This document shows, one piece after another, positions 33,870-46,629 of a stretch of DNA of 64,000 bases (positions within the stretch are counted from its first letter, which is position 1; every line of letters begins with the position of its first letter). The notes beneath the pieces were generated by a model. That model was not told the DNA's origin. It saw only the letters and a list, made by a program, of their open reading frames with translations, and did not search any database. Source of the DNA: Hemicordylus capensis (lineage: Eukaryota > Chordata > Lepidosauria > Squamata > Cordylidae); the NCBI RefSeq assembly GCF_027244095.1, contig NC_069662.1:143238294-143302293 (forward strand), in the 5' to 3' direction. A program made the translations under genes and the position numbers.

Positions 33870-35540
33870 TCACGTCTAGTGGAGTTATTCAGGGTTGTGA
33901 GAGGGCTAGTAAGTGCCCCTCCTCCCTTGAATCAGAACTTGGAACCATCTATTTCCTGCTGTGACTCAGAGTTTTTTGCAGATAAAAACTCTTGTATTTG
34001 GGCTGGCTTGGATTTAGACTCCACAATTACTGCAGTATCAGAATCGGAGGTGTCCAGCTACTCCTCTTATGTGGTCAGGCTGGATCAGTTCCAGTTTGTG
34101 ACTTCTGAGGATGTGGACAAGCTACTTGGAGCAGTGTGGCCTGCCACCTGTTCTCTTGACCCTTGCCCAACATGGCTTATACTATCTGGCAGGGAAGTTG
34201 TTGAAGAAGGCCTAACAGAGATCATAAATGCTTCTTTGAGGGAGGGCAGGATGCCTCCTTGCCTTAAGAAGGCAATTATTAGACCTCTTTTGAAGAAGCC
34301 TGTGTTGGATCTCTCAGTTAAGCAACTATAGGCCTATCTCCAACCTTCCGTGGTTGGACAAGGTAATTGAAAGGATTGTGGCCTTCCAACTCTAGGCAGT
34401 CTTGGATGAAACTGATTATCTAGACCCATTTCAGACTGGCTTTTGGGCAGGCTATGGAGTGGAGACTGCCTTGGTCGGCTTAATGGATGATCTCCAATTA
34501 GCAATTGACAGTGTGACTCTGTTGGTCCTTTTGGATCTCTAGGTGGCTTTCGATACTATCAACCATAGTATCCTTCTGGAGCGTCTGATAGAGATGTGCA
34601 CGGAACCGGGTGGGGGTGTTCCGAATGCATGGGGGGGGGGTTGGATGTGCAAGGGAGGGTGCACTTACTCCTTCCATTTCCTCCCACTGGTGCTCCATTT
34701 GGAAAGGCTCCTTCGGGGTGGCAACATACCTCCCTGCTGCCACAACCCCTCTTTGGCTGGAAGTACCTGGCACGCACCAGGTACTTCCGGCCACTTCCAC
34801 TGAGGCTGAATCCCGATAAGACCGAAGTACTCATTGTGCAGGGCTGGAACTTGGGAGATGGTTTTGATCTGCCTGTACTGGATAAGGTCATCACACTTTC
34901 CCAGAAGGAACAGGTACGCAGCCTGCGCGTGCTTCTGGACACAAACCTTTCCCTGGTGTCCTAGGTTGAGGCAGTGGCCAGAGGTGCCTTTTATCAGCTT
35001 TGGCTGATACGTCAGCTGCGTCCGTTTCTTGAGATAAATGGCCTCAGAACAGTAGTACATCTGCTGGTCACCTCCAGATCTGACTTCTGCAATGCGCTCT
35101 ATGTGGGGCTGCCTTTGTACGTAGTCTGGAAACTGCAGAATGCAGCAGCCAGGCTGGTCTCTGGGTCATCTTGGAGAGACCATATCACTGTTATCTTAAA
35201 AGATCTACACTGGCTGCTGATAGGTTTCCGGGCAAAATACAAGGTCTTGGTTATAACCTATAAAGCCTTAAACAACTTAGGTCTTGGGTATTTAAGAGAA
35301 CATCTTCTTCGCTATGAACCACACCGCCCATCTAGATCATCAGGAGAGGTTTGTCGGCAGTTGCCACTCGCTCATCTGGTGGCTACTCGGGGACGGGCCT
35401 TCTCTGTTGCTGGCTCAAGGCTTTGGAACGTGCTCCCTGCTGAAATAAGAGCCTCCCCATCTCTTACAACTTTTTAAAAGCCAATCAAGACACATTTGTT
35501 CACCCAGTATTTTAATTAGATACCATTTTAATAGTATGAT
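33870..35540 (+). mobile_element. L2-type LINE, second copy, with internal replacement
   Basis: Related to 26421-27802 but extends further upstream: it includes WLILSGREVVEEGLTEIINASLREGRMP, which precedes the reverse transcriptase in this family. Between about 34586 and 34797 an unrelated segment (starting GATAGAGATGTGCACGG) replaces about 330 bp of reverse-transcriptase coding sequence. The rest reads [15 protein letters not shown] to NVLPAEIRASPSL with stops and shifts. Confidence 0.85.
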
Positions 35541-35624
35541 GGTTTTTAAAATAGGCATGATGATGAAAATTACTCAAAGTAATTTTCATTGAAATTAAAA
35601 GGGACAAGTTAGGCAATACCCCAC

Positions 35625-36640
35625 CACAACAACAACTATTTATATACCGCTTTTCAATGAAAGTTTCCAAAGTGGTTTACATAGAGAAATAATGACTAAG
35701 ATACAGGTGAAACTCGGAAAATTAGAATATCGTGCAAAAGTCCATTAATTTCAGTAATGCAAATTAAAAGGTGAAACTGATATATGAGACAGACGCATTA
35801 CATGCAAAGCGAGATGTCAAGCCTTAATTTGTTATAATTGTGATGATCATGGCATACAGCTCATGAAAACCCCAAATCCACAATCTCAGAAAATTAGAAT
35901 ATTACATGGAACCAAGAAGACAAGGATTGAAGAATAGAACAATATCGGACCTCTGAAAAGTATAAGCATGCATATGTATTCAGTACTTGGTTTGGGCCCC
36001 TTTTGCAGCAATTACTGCCTCAATGCGGCATGGCATGGATGCTATCAGCCTGTGGCACTGATGAGGTATTATGGAAGACCAGGATGCTTCATTAGCAGCC
36101 TTCAGCAATTCTGCATGGTTTGGTCTCATGTCTCTCATCCTTCTCTTGGCAATGCCCCATAGATTCTCTATGGGGTCAGGTCAGGCGGGTTTGCTGGCCA
36201 GTCAAGCACAGTACACTGTATACTTTTCAGAGGTCCGATATTCTATTCTTCAATCCTTGTCTTCTTGGTTCCATGTAATATTCTAATTTTCTGAGATTGT
36301 GGATTTGGGGTTTTCATGAGCTGTATGCCATGATCATCACAATTATAACAAATTAAGGCTTGACTCATCTCGCTTTGCATGTAATGCGTCTGTCTCATAT
36401 ATCAGTTTCACCTTTTAATTTGCATTACTGAAATTAATGGACTTTTGCACGATATTCTAATTTTCCGAGTTTCACCTGTAGATCCCCGTCCCCAAAGGGC
36501 TCACAGTCTAAAAAGAAACCATAAGATAGCCACCAGCAACAGACACTGGAGGGATGCTGTGCTGGGGTTGGAATGGGCCAGTTACCCTCCCCCTGCTAAA
36601 TAAAGAGAATCACCATGTTAAAAAGGTGGCTCTTTGCCCA
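35625..36640 (-). repeat. SINE family 1 copy (inverted), split by a Tc1-like element
   Basis: Left part 35625-35703 and right part 36481-36640 (CCCCAAAGGGCTCACAGTCT, GGCCAGTTACCCTCCCCCTG) are one SINE family 1 copy read in reverse, interrupted by the element at 35704-36478. Confidence 0.75.
35704..36478 (-). mobile_element. Internally deleted Tc1/mariner-type element
   Basis: Inverted repeats of about 230 bp beginning CAGGTGAAACTCGGAAAATT, flanked by TA on both sides (35702-35703 and 36479-36480). The centre, on the minus strand, keeps a degraded transposase piece: DWPANPPDLTP then AKRRMRDMRP-like, matching the region around the catalytic Glu of Tc1 proteins. The rest of the gene is gone. 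Confidence 0.88.
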
Positions 36641-37885
36641 GTTAGGAGGAGCCACCCACTACACACATATGATGGCTGATCACTGATAATCCACTATTTC
36701 TGCTTGAAGTTATCAAAATACAATAGAAAATATCTTTTTCTACTTTTTGATCATGTCTTTAAGCCTCTATCTTACTTGATTTTAGGTGCTATTCTACTCC
36801 TTTAAGCAAAGCGGTATATAATAAAACAATCTAAAACAGCAAAAATGCATCGTACTATCAAAAAACCAGATCATTTGCATTCCTATCCTGCATGTTTACT
36901 CAGGTCAATTCCCATTGAATCTAAAGGGGCTCCCTCACAGATAAGTGTGAAGGATAGTATCTGGGGTGGGTGGGGGCGCAAGGTTGCAGTTGCACCCCCT
37001 CTGAATTTGGATGTAGTCTCATCAAGATCAGCTGTAGCAGAGAGTAAAAAATGGGCGAACTTTTCCCTTCCTGTTCTCCCAGCCTTATTGGTTCTCCTGG
37101 AGCCTTGTGCTCCTTCCCCGCTCGGCACTTGAATGTACTGTAATTGCAGAGGGAGGAATGTGGCTGTTGGGCTTCTCTCTCAAGGAAGGAAAGTAAAAGA
37201 TTTTTTTAAAAACCAGCCCTTCTCTGTGCTTGTTTTGTCTCTTTGTGATTTAAGCCACTTTGTTTTTCTCTCCCCTGCCCATGAACTCTCTGTGTGTGCA
37301 CACACATGTGAGAGAAGTCCCACTCCCACTTATTTATTTATTTAACATATTTGTATACTGCCCCAAACACAAGTCTCTGGGCAGTTTACAACAAAACAAT
37401 AAAAACAGCAACTAAAAACATTACAACAATTTAGAATTTAAAATGTTAAAACTGGTTACATGCCTGGGTTACAAACTTCCAACTTAAAACCATCTGTACA
37501 TACAAAGAAAGCTGCATAATATATCGTTTTAAGGAAGTCCACAACTAACAAAAAGAGGTGCCATTCTGATCGGACTTCCGGGCGGAATTCTGGGCTCCAG
37601 CAGCCCCAGGTTGCTTACCTGCAACTATCAATCCCTAAGTGATTCTTATGTATTCACAATCCTTGGGTTACACACCTGTGCGGCAGTCCATTGGAAAGAT
37701 TCCAAGTTTCACATAGCGCTTTAACTCCACATCTCATGTACAGCATGTCCATTAGAAGAGGCAGTTGAAGTGCTCCAAATATCAGTTCTAGACTACCACC
37801 AATCAATCATTCACCAAGGAGTAAAGCTAACTGAGAAACAGGTAAGTTATAGCTCAAAAGAAGAGGTGGGTGGGATGTGTGAATT
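36641..37885. other. Intergenic DNA with LINE/SINE tail
   Basis: A minus-strand 3' tail lies at about 37330-37520 (TATACTGCCCCAAACACAAG, GGGCAGTTTACAAC). Otherwise nothing recognised. Confidence 0.5.
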
Positions 37886-38222
37886 AGGGATGTGTACGAA
37901 CCTGTTTGGAAGCCCTTTTAAGGGCCTCTGAAACGGTTCAAATGACCGGCTGTTCGGCCAGTTCTAAGGCGGTGGGGAATATCTTTAAGGGCGAGGGAGG
38001 GTGCCCTTACCCCTCCTCATGTGTTTCCCGCGAGAGCGCTCCATTTTAAAAGTGTCTGTTGGGGTGGCTGCATACCTCCCTGCCACCCTGTGTCCTTTGG
38101 CCGGAAGTAACAGGAAGTACCCGGTGCAGGTGCACACACACGTCATTCTTGCCCACCCACCCATGCCATGTACTTCCTATTACTTCTGGCCGAAGAGGAC
38201 ACGACACTCGCATTGTTTCAGC
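37886..38222. repeat. TAGGGATGTG-type repeat, partial
   Basis: Starts TTAGGGATGTGTACGAACC, like the hAT-like termini at 16794 and 57890. Its interior (GGGGTGGCTGCATACCTCCC, GGCCGGAAGTAACAGGAAG) resembles the segment inside the L2 copy at 34586-34797. Right end not defined. Confidence 0.5.
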
Positions 38223-39135
38223 CTTTAGACTGCATGCCAGAAAAGTGCCTTTTGTATATCCCTCTGGGAACCAATCAATGGTTATTTCACTATTCATCCT
38301 CAAAGATGTGTTTTAAGAGGCAGAAAAATACATCTTACCTGCTGAAAGAGTCTGTGCAGGAGGACTTTTGAAGTTCCAGTGCCAACAGCATTGCCCACAG
38401 CCAGTATGGCAGTCCTGTGGTGTGCAATTTTGTCAAGGATCAAGGATGCAGCCGGCTTTCTTATTGGCTGCTGCCCACTGCTGCCACTCCTGCCCAGTGC
38501 GGCATGGAACACGTTACCCAGTACAGTGCACACCCCTTACCTGGTCTGGCATATGCCTTGCCCTGGCAACCCAATGTTCCCTGCCAGCTGCCCTGTTCCT
38601 AGTGCTCCACGCATATGTGGTCTCAGATGGTCTCTGCACATGTGTGCTCATGCACAGAGGCCATCAGAGCCCTGGAAGTGGGGCAGCTGGCAGGGAACAC
38701 TGGCTTGCTGGGGCTGGGGTGAGGTGCGCGCCAGACTGGGTGAGGGGCATGTGCCGGACCAGGCGAGCAGTGTCTCATATTACTAAATACCAACAAAGGT
38801 TCTGCCAGGCATCTTTTACTGCAAGTGATAAGACTGGGAACATTGGGAGAGTGATTGTGAAGATGGAAAGTTGATACAAGAATCAATTTTTTATTTTAAC
38901 GAAGGTGGTGGTTTAATCTCCAAGCCGAGAGTAGTTGCTGTTTCTCTGATTTGCACATGATAATTCTTCAGCTCCTCTGAGGGACAAAAATGCCCTTTAG
39001 AAACTATCACTCATCCGGCAAAGTTTCCAAGGGCACCTCTGTAGCTAGTTTCTGCTTCTGATATGTCTCCCTCTTCAGAATCCTGATGTTCTGAATCCTG
39101 AATCTCTACAATGTTTTCATCTAGTCATTTATCTA
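38223..39135. other. Intergenic DNA, nothing recognised
   Basis: Open frames of 80-168 codons on both strands overlap each other and show no domain. An inverted pair (GTTCCCTGCCAGCTGCCC and its complement about 100 bp on) suggests part of a MITE. Confidence 0.45.
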
Positions 39136-39718
39136 AAGGTGCAGAAGAGGGCAACCAAGATGATCAGGGACCTAGAGCACCTTTCTTATGTGGCAAGGCT
39201 ACAACACCTGGGTCTTTTTAGTTTAGAAAAAAGACGACTGCGGGGAGAAATGATAGAGGTCTATAAAATCATGCATGGTGTGGAGAAAGTGGATAGAGAG
39301 AAATTCTCCCTCTCACATAACACTAGAACCAGGGCTCATCCCATGAAATTGATTGCCAGGAAATCTAGGAGCAACAAACGGAAGTACTTTTTCACACAAC
39401 ACATAATCAACTTGTGGAATTCTCTGCCACAAGATGTGGTGACAGCCAACAACCTGGATGGCTTTAAGAAGGGTTTGGATAACTTCATGTAGGAGAGGTC
39501 TATCAATGGCTACTAGTCAGAGGGCTATGGGCCACCTCCAGCCTCAAAGGCAGGATGACTCTGAATACCAGTTGCAGGGGAGTAACAGCAGGAGAGAGGG
39601 CATGCCCTCAACTCCTGCCTGTGGCTTCCAGCAGCATCTGGTGGGCCACTGTGCAAAACAGGATGCTGGACTAGATGGGCCTTGGGCCTGATCCAGCAGG
39701 GCTGTTCTTATGTATGTC
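39136..39718 (+). mobile_element. CR1-clade LINE, 3' end fragment
   Basis: Open for 117 codons: [47 protein letters not shown] in the LINE frame (quoted by key blocks [29 protein letters not shown]), ending [20 protein letters not shown]. The 3' UTR reaches GATGCTGGACTAGATGGGCC. 5'-truncated. Confidence 0.88.
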
Positions 39719-40035
39719 TCTTCTAATTCTTTTTGACATTTCGCTGGTGCATCTTCTGAATTTCACTTCTGGATTTGCAGCTCCATCACTGGATGTGATG
39801 CAGCAAGTCTTTTTGGAAACACAGGTGCAGATGGAACTTGAATGATTTTTAAGGATCCAGCAGTAAGTAGATCTGGTGTAGATCTAGTCAGGTAGATCAA
39901 GATATTTTTCCTGATCTACCTCACTTCATATATTCACTTTGTCTGGGTGATAACAAAATGGCCTGTTCTGTATGGGTCCAAAAGTATGGAAATCTCCATA
40001 ACCAAATTGGTAAATTGGAAAGTCTGGCCCTAATC

Positions 40036-40135
40036 ACCATTAGAACAGCCCTGCTAGATCAGGCCCAAGGCCCATCTTGTCCAGCATCCTGTTTCACACA
40101 GGGGCCCACCAGATGCTGCTTGAAGCAGAGGTTGG
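40036..40135 (-). mobile_element. CR1-clade LINE, terminal 3' fragment
   Basis: Reverse complement of the CR1 3' UTR end seen at 39625-39710 (AGAACAGCCCTGCTAGATCA, CCACCAGATGCTGCT). Only about 100 bp remains. Confidence 0.75.
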
Positions 40136-42200
40136 ATTGGGCCCAGAGACAAGATTTTAAAATGCCCCACCCTCAAAATCCAGGGCCTCTGCACACCTCA
40201 GGGCCCCAAGGATTTAAGTCTGATATTTCAAAATACGTATGCTGCCTGGAAATACATTTCACTGAATACACACATGTACACTTCACAATATATACTGATA
40301 TACATTGAATACTATATATTTGTGCTACTTTTAATGCCTAGAACACACTAGAAACACTAATTATTAAAATGGGCCTCTTGCTGCAGATTAGCAAAGCAGA
40401 CTGTCAACCATGCAGTGTGAGCCTATATATGTTTCTCAGAATTTTGAACAAATTCAGTAAAGTTTGATTCCAGGAGGTTTTTCACACGGGGCTTTTAAAC
40501 CCCTTTAACACACATCTCCTCTGGAATGGAGGTGCTGCATACACATGTTGGCCAGATTTACCCTGGAGTCCCTGCAAGTTATTGGGGAGCAGTTCACACG
40601 CAATTCAGGTATTTCACTGCTCGTTAGCGTGTAGCCTGATTATATCCAGAGTAAAAAATAACAACACTATTTTGCATTGGTTCTTTGGGACAACTTCAAT
40701 TTTGCAATAAAACCTCCCAGTAAACTTGCAGTTAAGCCTACTGTGTGTAAAAGTCCCAGATAAGTGTGTGGAGAATTGCAGCCTCAGGCAGCAAATCTAA
40801 CCACATTTAGCTGGAAGTACATTTCATTGAAACCTAAAGGACTGACTAGCAAGGAAAGCATGTCTACTTAAAAATAAACTCCATTGCATTCAACTGTTGA
40901 GATCCTTCCCTGGTAAGCACATGCCCAGGGATGTAAAGCAAACCAAACTAATTTGTGCTCCCAGCATATTTTGCTCCCTATAGGAGGAGACCAGTAAGTC
41001 CCACTGAAGCAAGGAAGATAGGTGGGGAGAAATAGAGCAAAGAGCAAGAATTGGCACCATTCTTCAGGAGAAAAAGATGCGGGGGTGGGGAGGGGGAGAG
41101 AATGAGGAATCTGTCTCTTCTTGGTAAAATTTTAAGATAGATGAGACAAGCCAGGGCTGAAGGCAAGCCAGCACCTGAAGTTATGCCCTCTGTCCTAAAA
41201 GCCATTCTCCCTGCTCCCCAATGTGGAAGTAGGGCTGGTTGTGGTCTCTCACTGTACTGACATAAAAACCACACTCTGCAGGTGCTCAGAAGCAGGGTCA
41301 TCCCTAGTGGGGTGTGGGGCTGGGGGGCAAATCAGCATGTGCAGGGCCTCTTTAACATTTCATATCATTACAGAATCATACTGACTGATGACATACAGTT
41401 TAATAGTGTGAGTGAGGTTTTTGGACATGTCCAACCAGCTTGGAATTTTTAAAGAAAAATAAAAGCACCACACATGCTTCACAGTTCTCACTCAGACCTT
41501 CTGGGTTGCAAAACAACTTGAACATAAGTGCATTTATAAATGAATGAATGAATGAATGAATGAACAAATAAATATAATATTGTTTGTTCCAGAAGTGTTT
41601 GTAATTTTCTGCCATGAAACAAGCCACTTATAGGACTTTTTAGATATTTTTTTTTAAGCCAGCAAATTTTCCAAGCTGTTTTAAATTAAAATTTTCAGAG
41701 ACTTATCAGTCTCTCCCAACTCCATATCAAAGCCCTATGGCAAGCAGATCCCTATATATGGGCGGGGGGGTGTGACCACAAAAAGGAGTTCACATTCTAC
41801 CTGGCAAATGCTGGGCTGGGCAGAGGGTCTGCTGCAGAGAGCTGTGGGGGCCTCTCTGCCTGCCTGCTTCCTTCCTTCCTTGCTTGGGGCCTCCCTGCAA
41901 GCCAACTCAAGCTCAGGCTTCACTGAGGCCAACACGGAGGCCTCCCTGGAAGCCCCGCCCACCCGCCACCAATCAGCTGATTGGTGGGGAGAAAAGGAGC
42001 TCTTTGCAGGCAGCTTGTCTGCTGCCTGCAAGGACAAGGAGGACAAGCAGGAGAGACGGCGAACAGGGCAAGTGGCTGAGGGGACTTGGGGCTGGGCAGG
42101 GGGCAATGGGAAATCATGTGAGGTGTCTCTGGGGGGCCCCCAAGGCAGTGGGGCCCCCAGGCAACCGCCTCCCCTTGTCTAATAGTAGTTACGCCGCTGA
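40136..42200. other. Intergenic DNA with MITE end
   Basis: No gene recognised. The right end at about 42110-42203 (GGGGCCCCCAGGCAACCGCC, then GTAGTTACGCCGCTG) matches the right terminus of the element at 51790-53743, so an older copy of that family ends here; its left end was not found. Confidence 0.5.
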
Positions 42201-42201
42201 C

Positions 42202-42625
42202 ACACCTTCATTTCTTCTGTTCATTTTGACCCACTGTTTTGCAGGTGGGGGTGGGGAATTAGTGGCATCCCATGTGCCAACTACCCCCCCCCAACCTACA
42301 AGCCACTGGTACTCAGTTATATTTTAGGAAATTTGGGGGTGTTTAGACTCTTTGCTGTGTAATGAATCCTCATAGAGATTCATTATAAGGAAAGGTTACT
42401 AGACACCAAAGAGTCGAAACACTTGAAAAAACTTCTAGAACATAAACTGAGTAGTACCCCACTGCCTTGCCGGTGGGAGGGGGGTATAGTTGGCACATGG
42501 CAGTTGACAGTTGGCACTGTCCAAAGACAGTCAAAACGAATAGAAGAAATGGAAGTGTAATGAATCCTCATAGGGATTCATTATGAGGAAAAGTTATTAG
42601 ACACCAAAGAATCTAAACACTTGGA
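42202..42625. repeat. Large imperfect palindrome
   Basis: Left arm about 42202-42355 and right arm about 42408-42560 are complementary: CATTTCTTCTGTTCATTTTG against CAAAACGAATAGAAGAAATG, and CATGTGCCAACTA against TAGTTGGCACATG. The centre (AATGAATCCTCATAGAGATT) is repeated just outside the right arm at about 42560-42580. Fits a foldback MITE. Confidence 0.75.
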
Positions 42626-43179
42626 AAATAGTGACCACACATTTTGCTCCATAACTCCACTTCTACCAGGGCTAGAACTTACCTTTAAAAAAAAAAAAGA
42701 AAGAAAGGTGGGAATCTGGGGGAAATGACAGGAGGACTATGAATAGATTTGAATATGATCTGCTGTAATTAGCTTTGGACCCGAATCTAGCCAATGCACC
42801 ACAGGGATGATTTGTTTTGTCTCCAAATCAGCTAGATTCGGGTACAAATCGACTTATACCCAAATTGATTCACACATCCCTAGTGGACACTGAAGCAGTC
42901 TGGAGATATTTAGGGCGGAAACATCAGCTGTGTAAAGTGTCTCTTTAGCAAGCCTTCCAAGAGGGAGATGAACAGCTTTGTAATTTTCAGTTTCCTTTTT
43001 GTGTTAACATATTTATTTATTATCATTTTTGTTCTTTCCATTGCTAGTGCCTTTTTGAAACTAAAAAGCTCTAATGAAGCTATGTCAATGCTCGAATTCT
43101 GATTTTTGCTAACAGACATACAGAGAAGGTAGCTGCAAGATGTTTCAGATAAAAATCATTGTCTTTTTGCTGTATACAG
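42626..43179. other. Intergenic DNA, nothing recognised
   Basis: AT-rich, includes CACACATCCCTAGTGG at about 42870, possibly the right terminus of a TAGGGATGTG-type element. No gene. Confidence 0.45.
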
Positions 43180-44130
43180 CCCTCCATGTTTTAATGACCA
43201 AATGAATGAGGCATCAATAGGCTGCCTGATCTATTCTTGAGACACAAAAACAGACCTCTGAAAGTGTCTTTTAATTACGGATTTGTCAAACAGAATAAGC
43301 ATGTACAGAATACATGGGAATCCTCTCAAAACATCCACTTAGAAAGTTTTATAGAACACCAGTATCTACAAGTTAAGTATTTCTGGACCAGGACCTTCCA
43401 TCTGACTGAGTTCAAATTAACATTTAATAATGTTTTAATATGGTATTTTGAACAAGATCCAGAACAGTAGTTTTCATGAGGAAACCTTGACATTTCAGTG
43501 CTGGTGTTAAAATCCATGAACACCATCAATAAAGACACCCTCCCTGCAATTCAAATGGGTACTGCAGCTTGAGGCCACACAATTTGCCTTGCCACGATTC
43601 CTGATCTAAATTGCGTTCCCCACAGCTGGTATTTGTTTTGGGAGGAACGTTCGTATGGTGCCAATGAGCAGCAGTTACAGGGTCTGGGAGCAACAACAGC
43701 AAGGATAAAAGGTTAAAGGACTCCTGCCATTATTCCAACCTGAATTGGAGCCCAGCACAGCTGCTATGAACATTAAACATGCACAGGCACCCACAGGGCA
43801 TTTCAGGGATGTCAACACAAACACTGCAGAATTAGGGGTCCCTCATGAAGACAGCCATTCTGAATGTGAAAAACTTGAAATATCATATGCAGATATAAAA
43901 TCATTAAAAACATTAAAAAAAACCAAACACAGATTCAAGGCCAAAAGATGCAAATAATAACACAACACTCAGTTTAGCCCTTAAACCAGGGAATGTCCAT
44001 GTGTAATGTGGCCATCCTGGACAATCTAGAACCACTTAAAGTGAAGGTTGCTGCGGTTTCTTTATTACTTACAGAGGCAGCTTTGTAAGAGAAATATTCT
44101 ACTAGGAGATTTTTTGTAGTATTATCTCTT
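43180..44130 (-). other. Copy B 3' flank, shared with copy A
   Basis: This is the counterpart of 12457-13544. Its left edge marks the approximate boundary of the tandem duplication. No independent gene is supported here. Confidence 0.7.
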
Positions 44131-45692
44131 TTATTGCTGTTCTTGTATCACTTCATTTCTGTTTGGCAGTCTAACACAAAACCCAAAGAATGTTAAAAAC
44201 ACAGGAATAAAAATTAGACCATGAGCAGCTCCAAACAAGATAACCAGAAACATTATCTTAAAAAAGGTCCTGAAGAGGTAAGTGGTTGCTATAGATAGCA
44301 CTAGAACTCCCACAATGGTGGAAACAGCTCCCTGTAGAATAGGGTAACCAAGTCGGTAAAGAGCGTCCACTGCTTTGTCATTCACTTCAAGTTTTTCACT
44401 GGATACAAAGGCATAGGAAATATGAGCAGAGAAATCTACAGAAAAGCCTATGCAAATGACCAGGCAGACCACAGACACAAAGTCAAGACGGACACTCCAA
44501 AAGGCCATGAAACCAGCCACACCAACAACAGCAGATGCCATACCAAACGTTACCCACAAAGAGCACAGTGGACTGGGAATGAGCAACAAGGAAACAAGTA
44601 ACATGCATCCAGAAGCAATCGCAACATTGTCAGTGGTATTATGAACTATCACAAGGTACTGATCAAAGTATATAAAAGCTGGATGATTAACCAATAATGG
44701 TATCTTACACTTTTCAGCAAAGCCTCGTAATTCGTTTAAAAGATGTTTCTCATCAAGCGCAGTATTAACATTGACTGTCTGTACATAAAAACGTGAGGAA
44801 GATATTTCCGTGGCACCAATATTAATATCCCACTGCAACTCTGCATTAACTTGAAATAGAGCAGATAAACTACCAATGAAAACATTACGGTCATCTATAT
44901 TTAGGGACATGCCTTTAGCAACAGTTTCATAAATTCTCAACCATGATTCAGATAAATTATTGTCCACATAAGATGAGCTTTCCATTGACCTCATGCATTC
45001 CTCGAGGTTTGCACGAACGGATGAATCCCAATAGTGTATGCTTTCAGTAACAACCACCATTACCCTTGGCCCATACACTGAAAAATATTCGTCATACCAA
45101 TTGTAATACTGAATGACATAAGAACCATCATTAGCTAGATTTCGAACATCTATACCTTCTTCAATCAGGGTGCATCCATAAATACTACTACCGAGGTACA
45201 GAAGGTACAGAAGCACCACCAAAATCTTGGTCCAGGTATGCATAAAGAATGGACCAAAATATTTTCTAAAGAATTCATCCGCGGGATGTTCAAGCTCTGC
45301 TCCAGTGGCCTCATCAAAATATCCTCCTGTGCAACATATGTTATACAGATAGCCATGAGAATGTGGAATCTCATCTTCCACCTTCATAAATGTAAGCCAA
45401 TGTCTGTTGCTTTCTTCTCTTTTACCATTTAGAACAAGGACAGCCCCAAGGAATGTCAGGTTATAGAGGTAGCAGAATACGAAGGCTGTGCCCGTATAGA
45501 TGCAAAATGATGTAATTGCTGGAAATGCACCTGCAGTTCCAATGTAGAAGGCTAAAACATCCGTAAGGGTGGTAATAGTAACAGACACAGCTGCCTGTGC
45601 ATAAGTGTCAGCCATCCGATTTTCAACAGTGTCCTTCACTTTTGTCCGCTGCCAGCAGGACACGAGGATGAACATGTCGTCAATACCTACCC
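44131..45692 (-). CDS. PTCHD3: PTCHD3-like copy B, exon 4 (last)
   Basis: This 1562-bp open exon runs from [10 protein letters not shown] to a TAA at 44133-44131. It is two codons longer than in copy A. The second motif [19 protein letters not shown] is intact. An AATAAA on the minus strand (44135-44130) overlaps the stop codon, close to its position in copy A. Confidence 0.92.
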
Positions 45693-46142
45693 CTGAAGAT
45701 GGTGAAAAAAAGAACTTTATCAGTGTGACATGCAAGGTAAGTATACGGAAGACATGCTCTATAAGAAATAATAATCACTCTGGGGATAGAAAAGAACCAA
45801 CATATTTCAACATGGTATACAGGACGCAAACTTTGGCTTGATGCACTAATTCAGTTCAATCTATGATAAATGATGGAGCTGCACTTTGGACAATCAAGAG
45901 TCAAGACAACAAGACAGTGTGCACAATTTTACTGAAGATAAAAACAAGAAGAAAAAGGATAAAAGCAAATTGCTTATTAAAATGAGAATCAGAAAACTGA
46001 AAAAATGGATTCCATCTTACTGTATTCATTGGTTCAGCTGGGAGAAACTGCTACTTGTCTCTTACATTCCAAGAACCATCTCCTTAAGTGGCTGTAGAAC
46101 ATCATGCAACTTCATTATGTAATTGCATTAAAGCATTGGGAC

Positions 46143-46629
46143 CAGGGGGGTAACAGGGTTCCTGGCAGCCAGGGGACAAAGTTAGGCAGGGGGCCCTCAG
46201 CGCATGCACCAGTACCAAAACCACGCCCCCTTCATCTGTGAGCCCCCCCCCACTAGTTACCTCTGGGGTGGGGGTGGGGCCTTGCCATCGCCCCCGCCGC
46301 TATTTGCCCTCTTTGTAGCCAAGAGAGTGGCGGTGGCAGGCTTCTCACTGGCTTCCCCCCACTCCACTCCATGAGACAGTCTCCATACTCAAATAGCACA
46401 GGTGTGCTGTTCAGGGGAAGGGAAGCCCACATGCTGGCCGGTAGTGGAGTGGGAGGAAGCCAGGGAGAAGCCTGCCCATTGCCACTGCTCCCCCAGCAGC
46501 GAAAACGGGAAGTAGCGGTGAGGGCGAGGGCGACTCGTGGACAAGGGGGGATTGCCCTGGGGGCCCTCTCAAACAATGTGGGCCCAGGTGCAATTGTCCC
46601 CTCTTTGGCCAATGGAAGCTACGCCTGTG
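46143..46629. mobile_element. hAT-type MITE in intron 3 of copy B
   Basis: Ends CAGGGGGGTAACAGGG and AAGCTACGCCTGTG. Perfect 8-bp duplication ATTGGGAC (46135-46142 and 46630-46637). Inverted internal arms (GGCAGGCTTCTC against GAGAAGCCTGCC). Intron 3 of copy A has the matching site without the insertion. Confidence 0.9.

Noticed and set aside
41735-42327. Overlapping frames of 123-147 codons
   Set aside because: They cover the GC-rich end of a MITE; both strands are open, with no domain.
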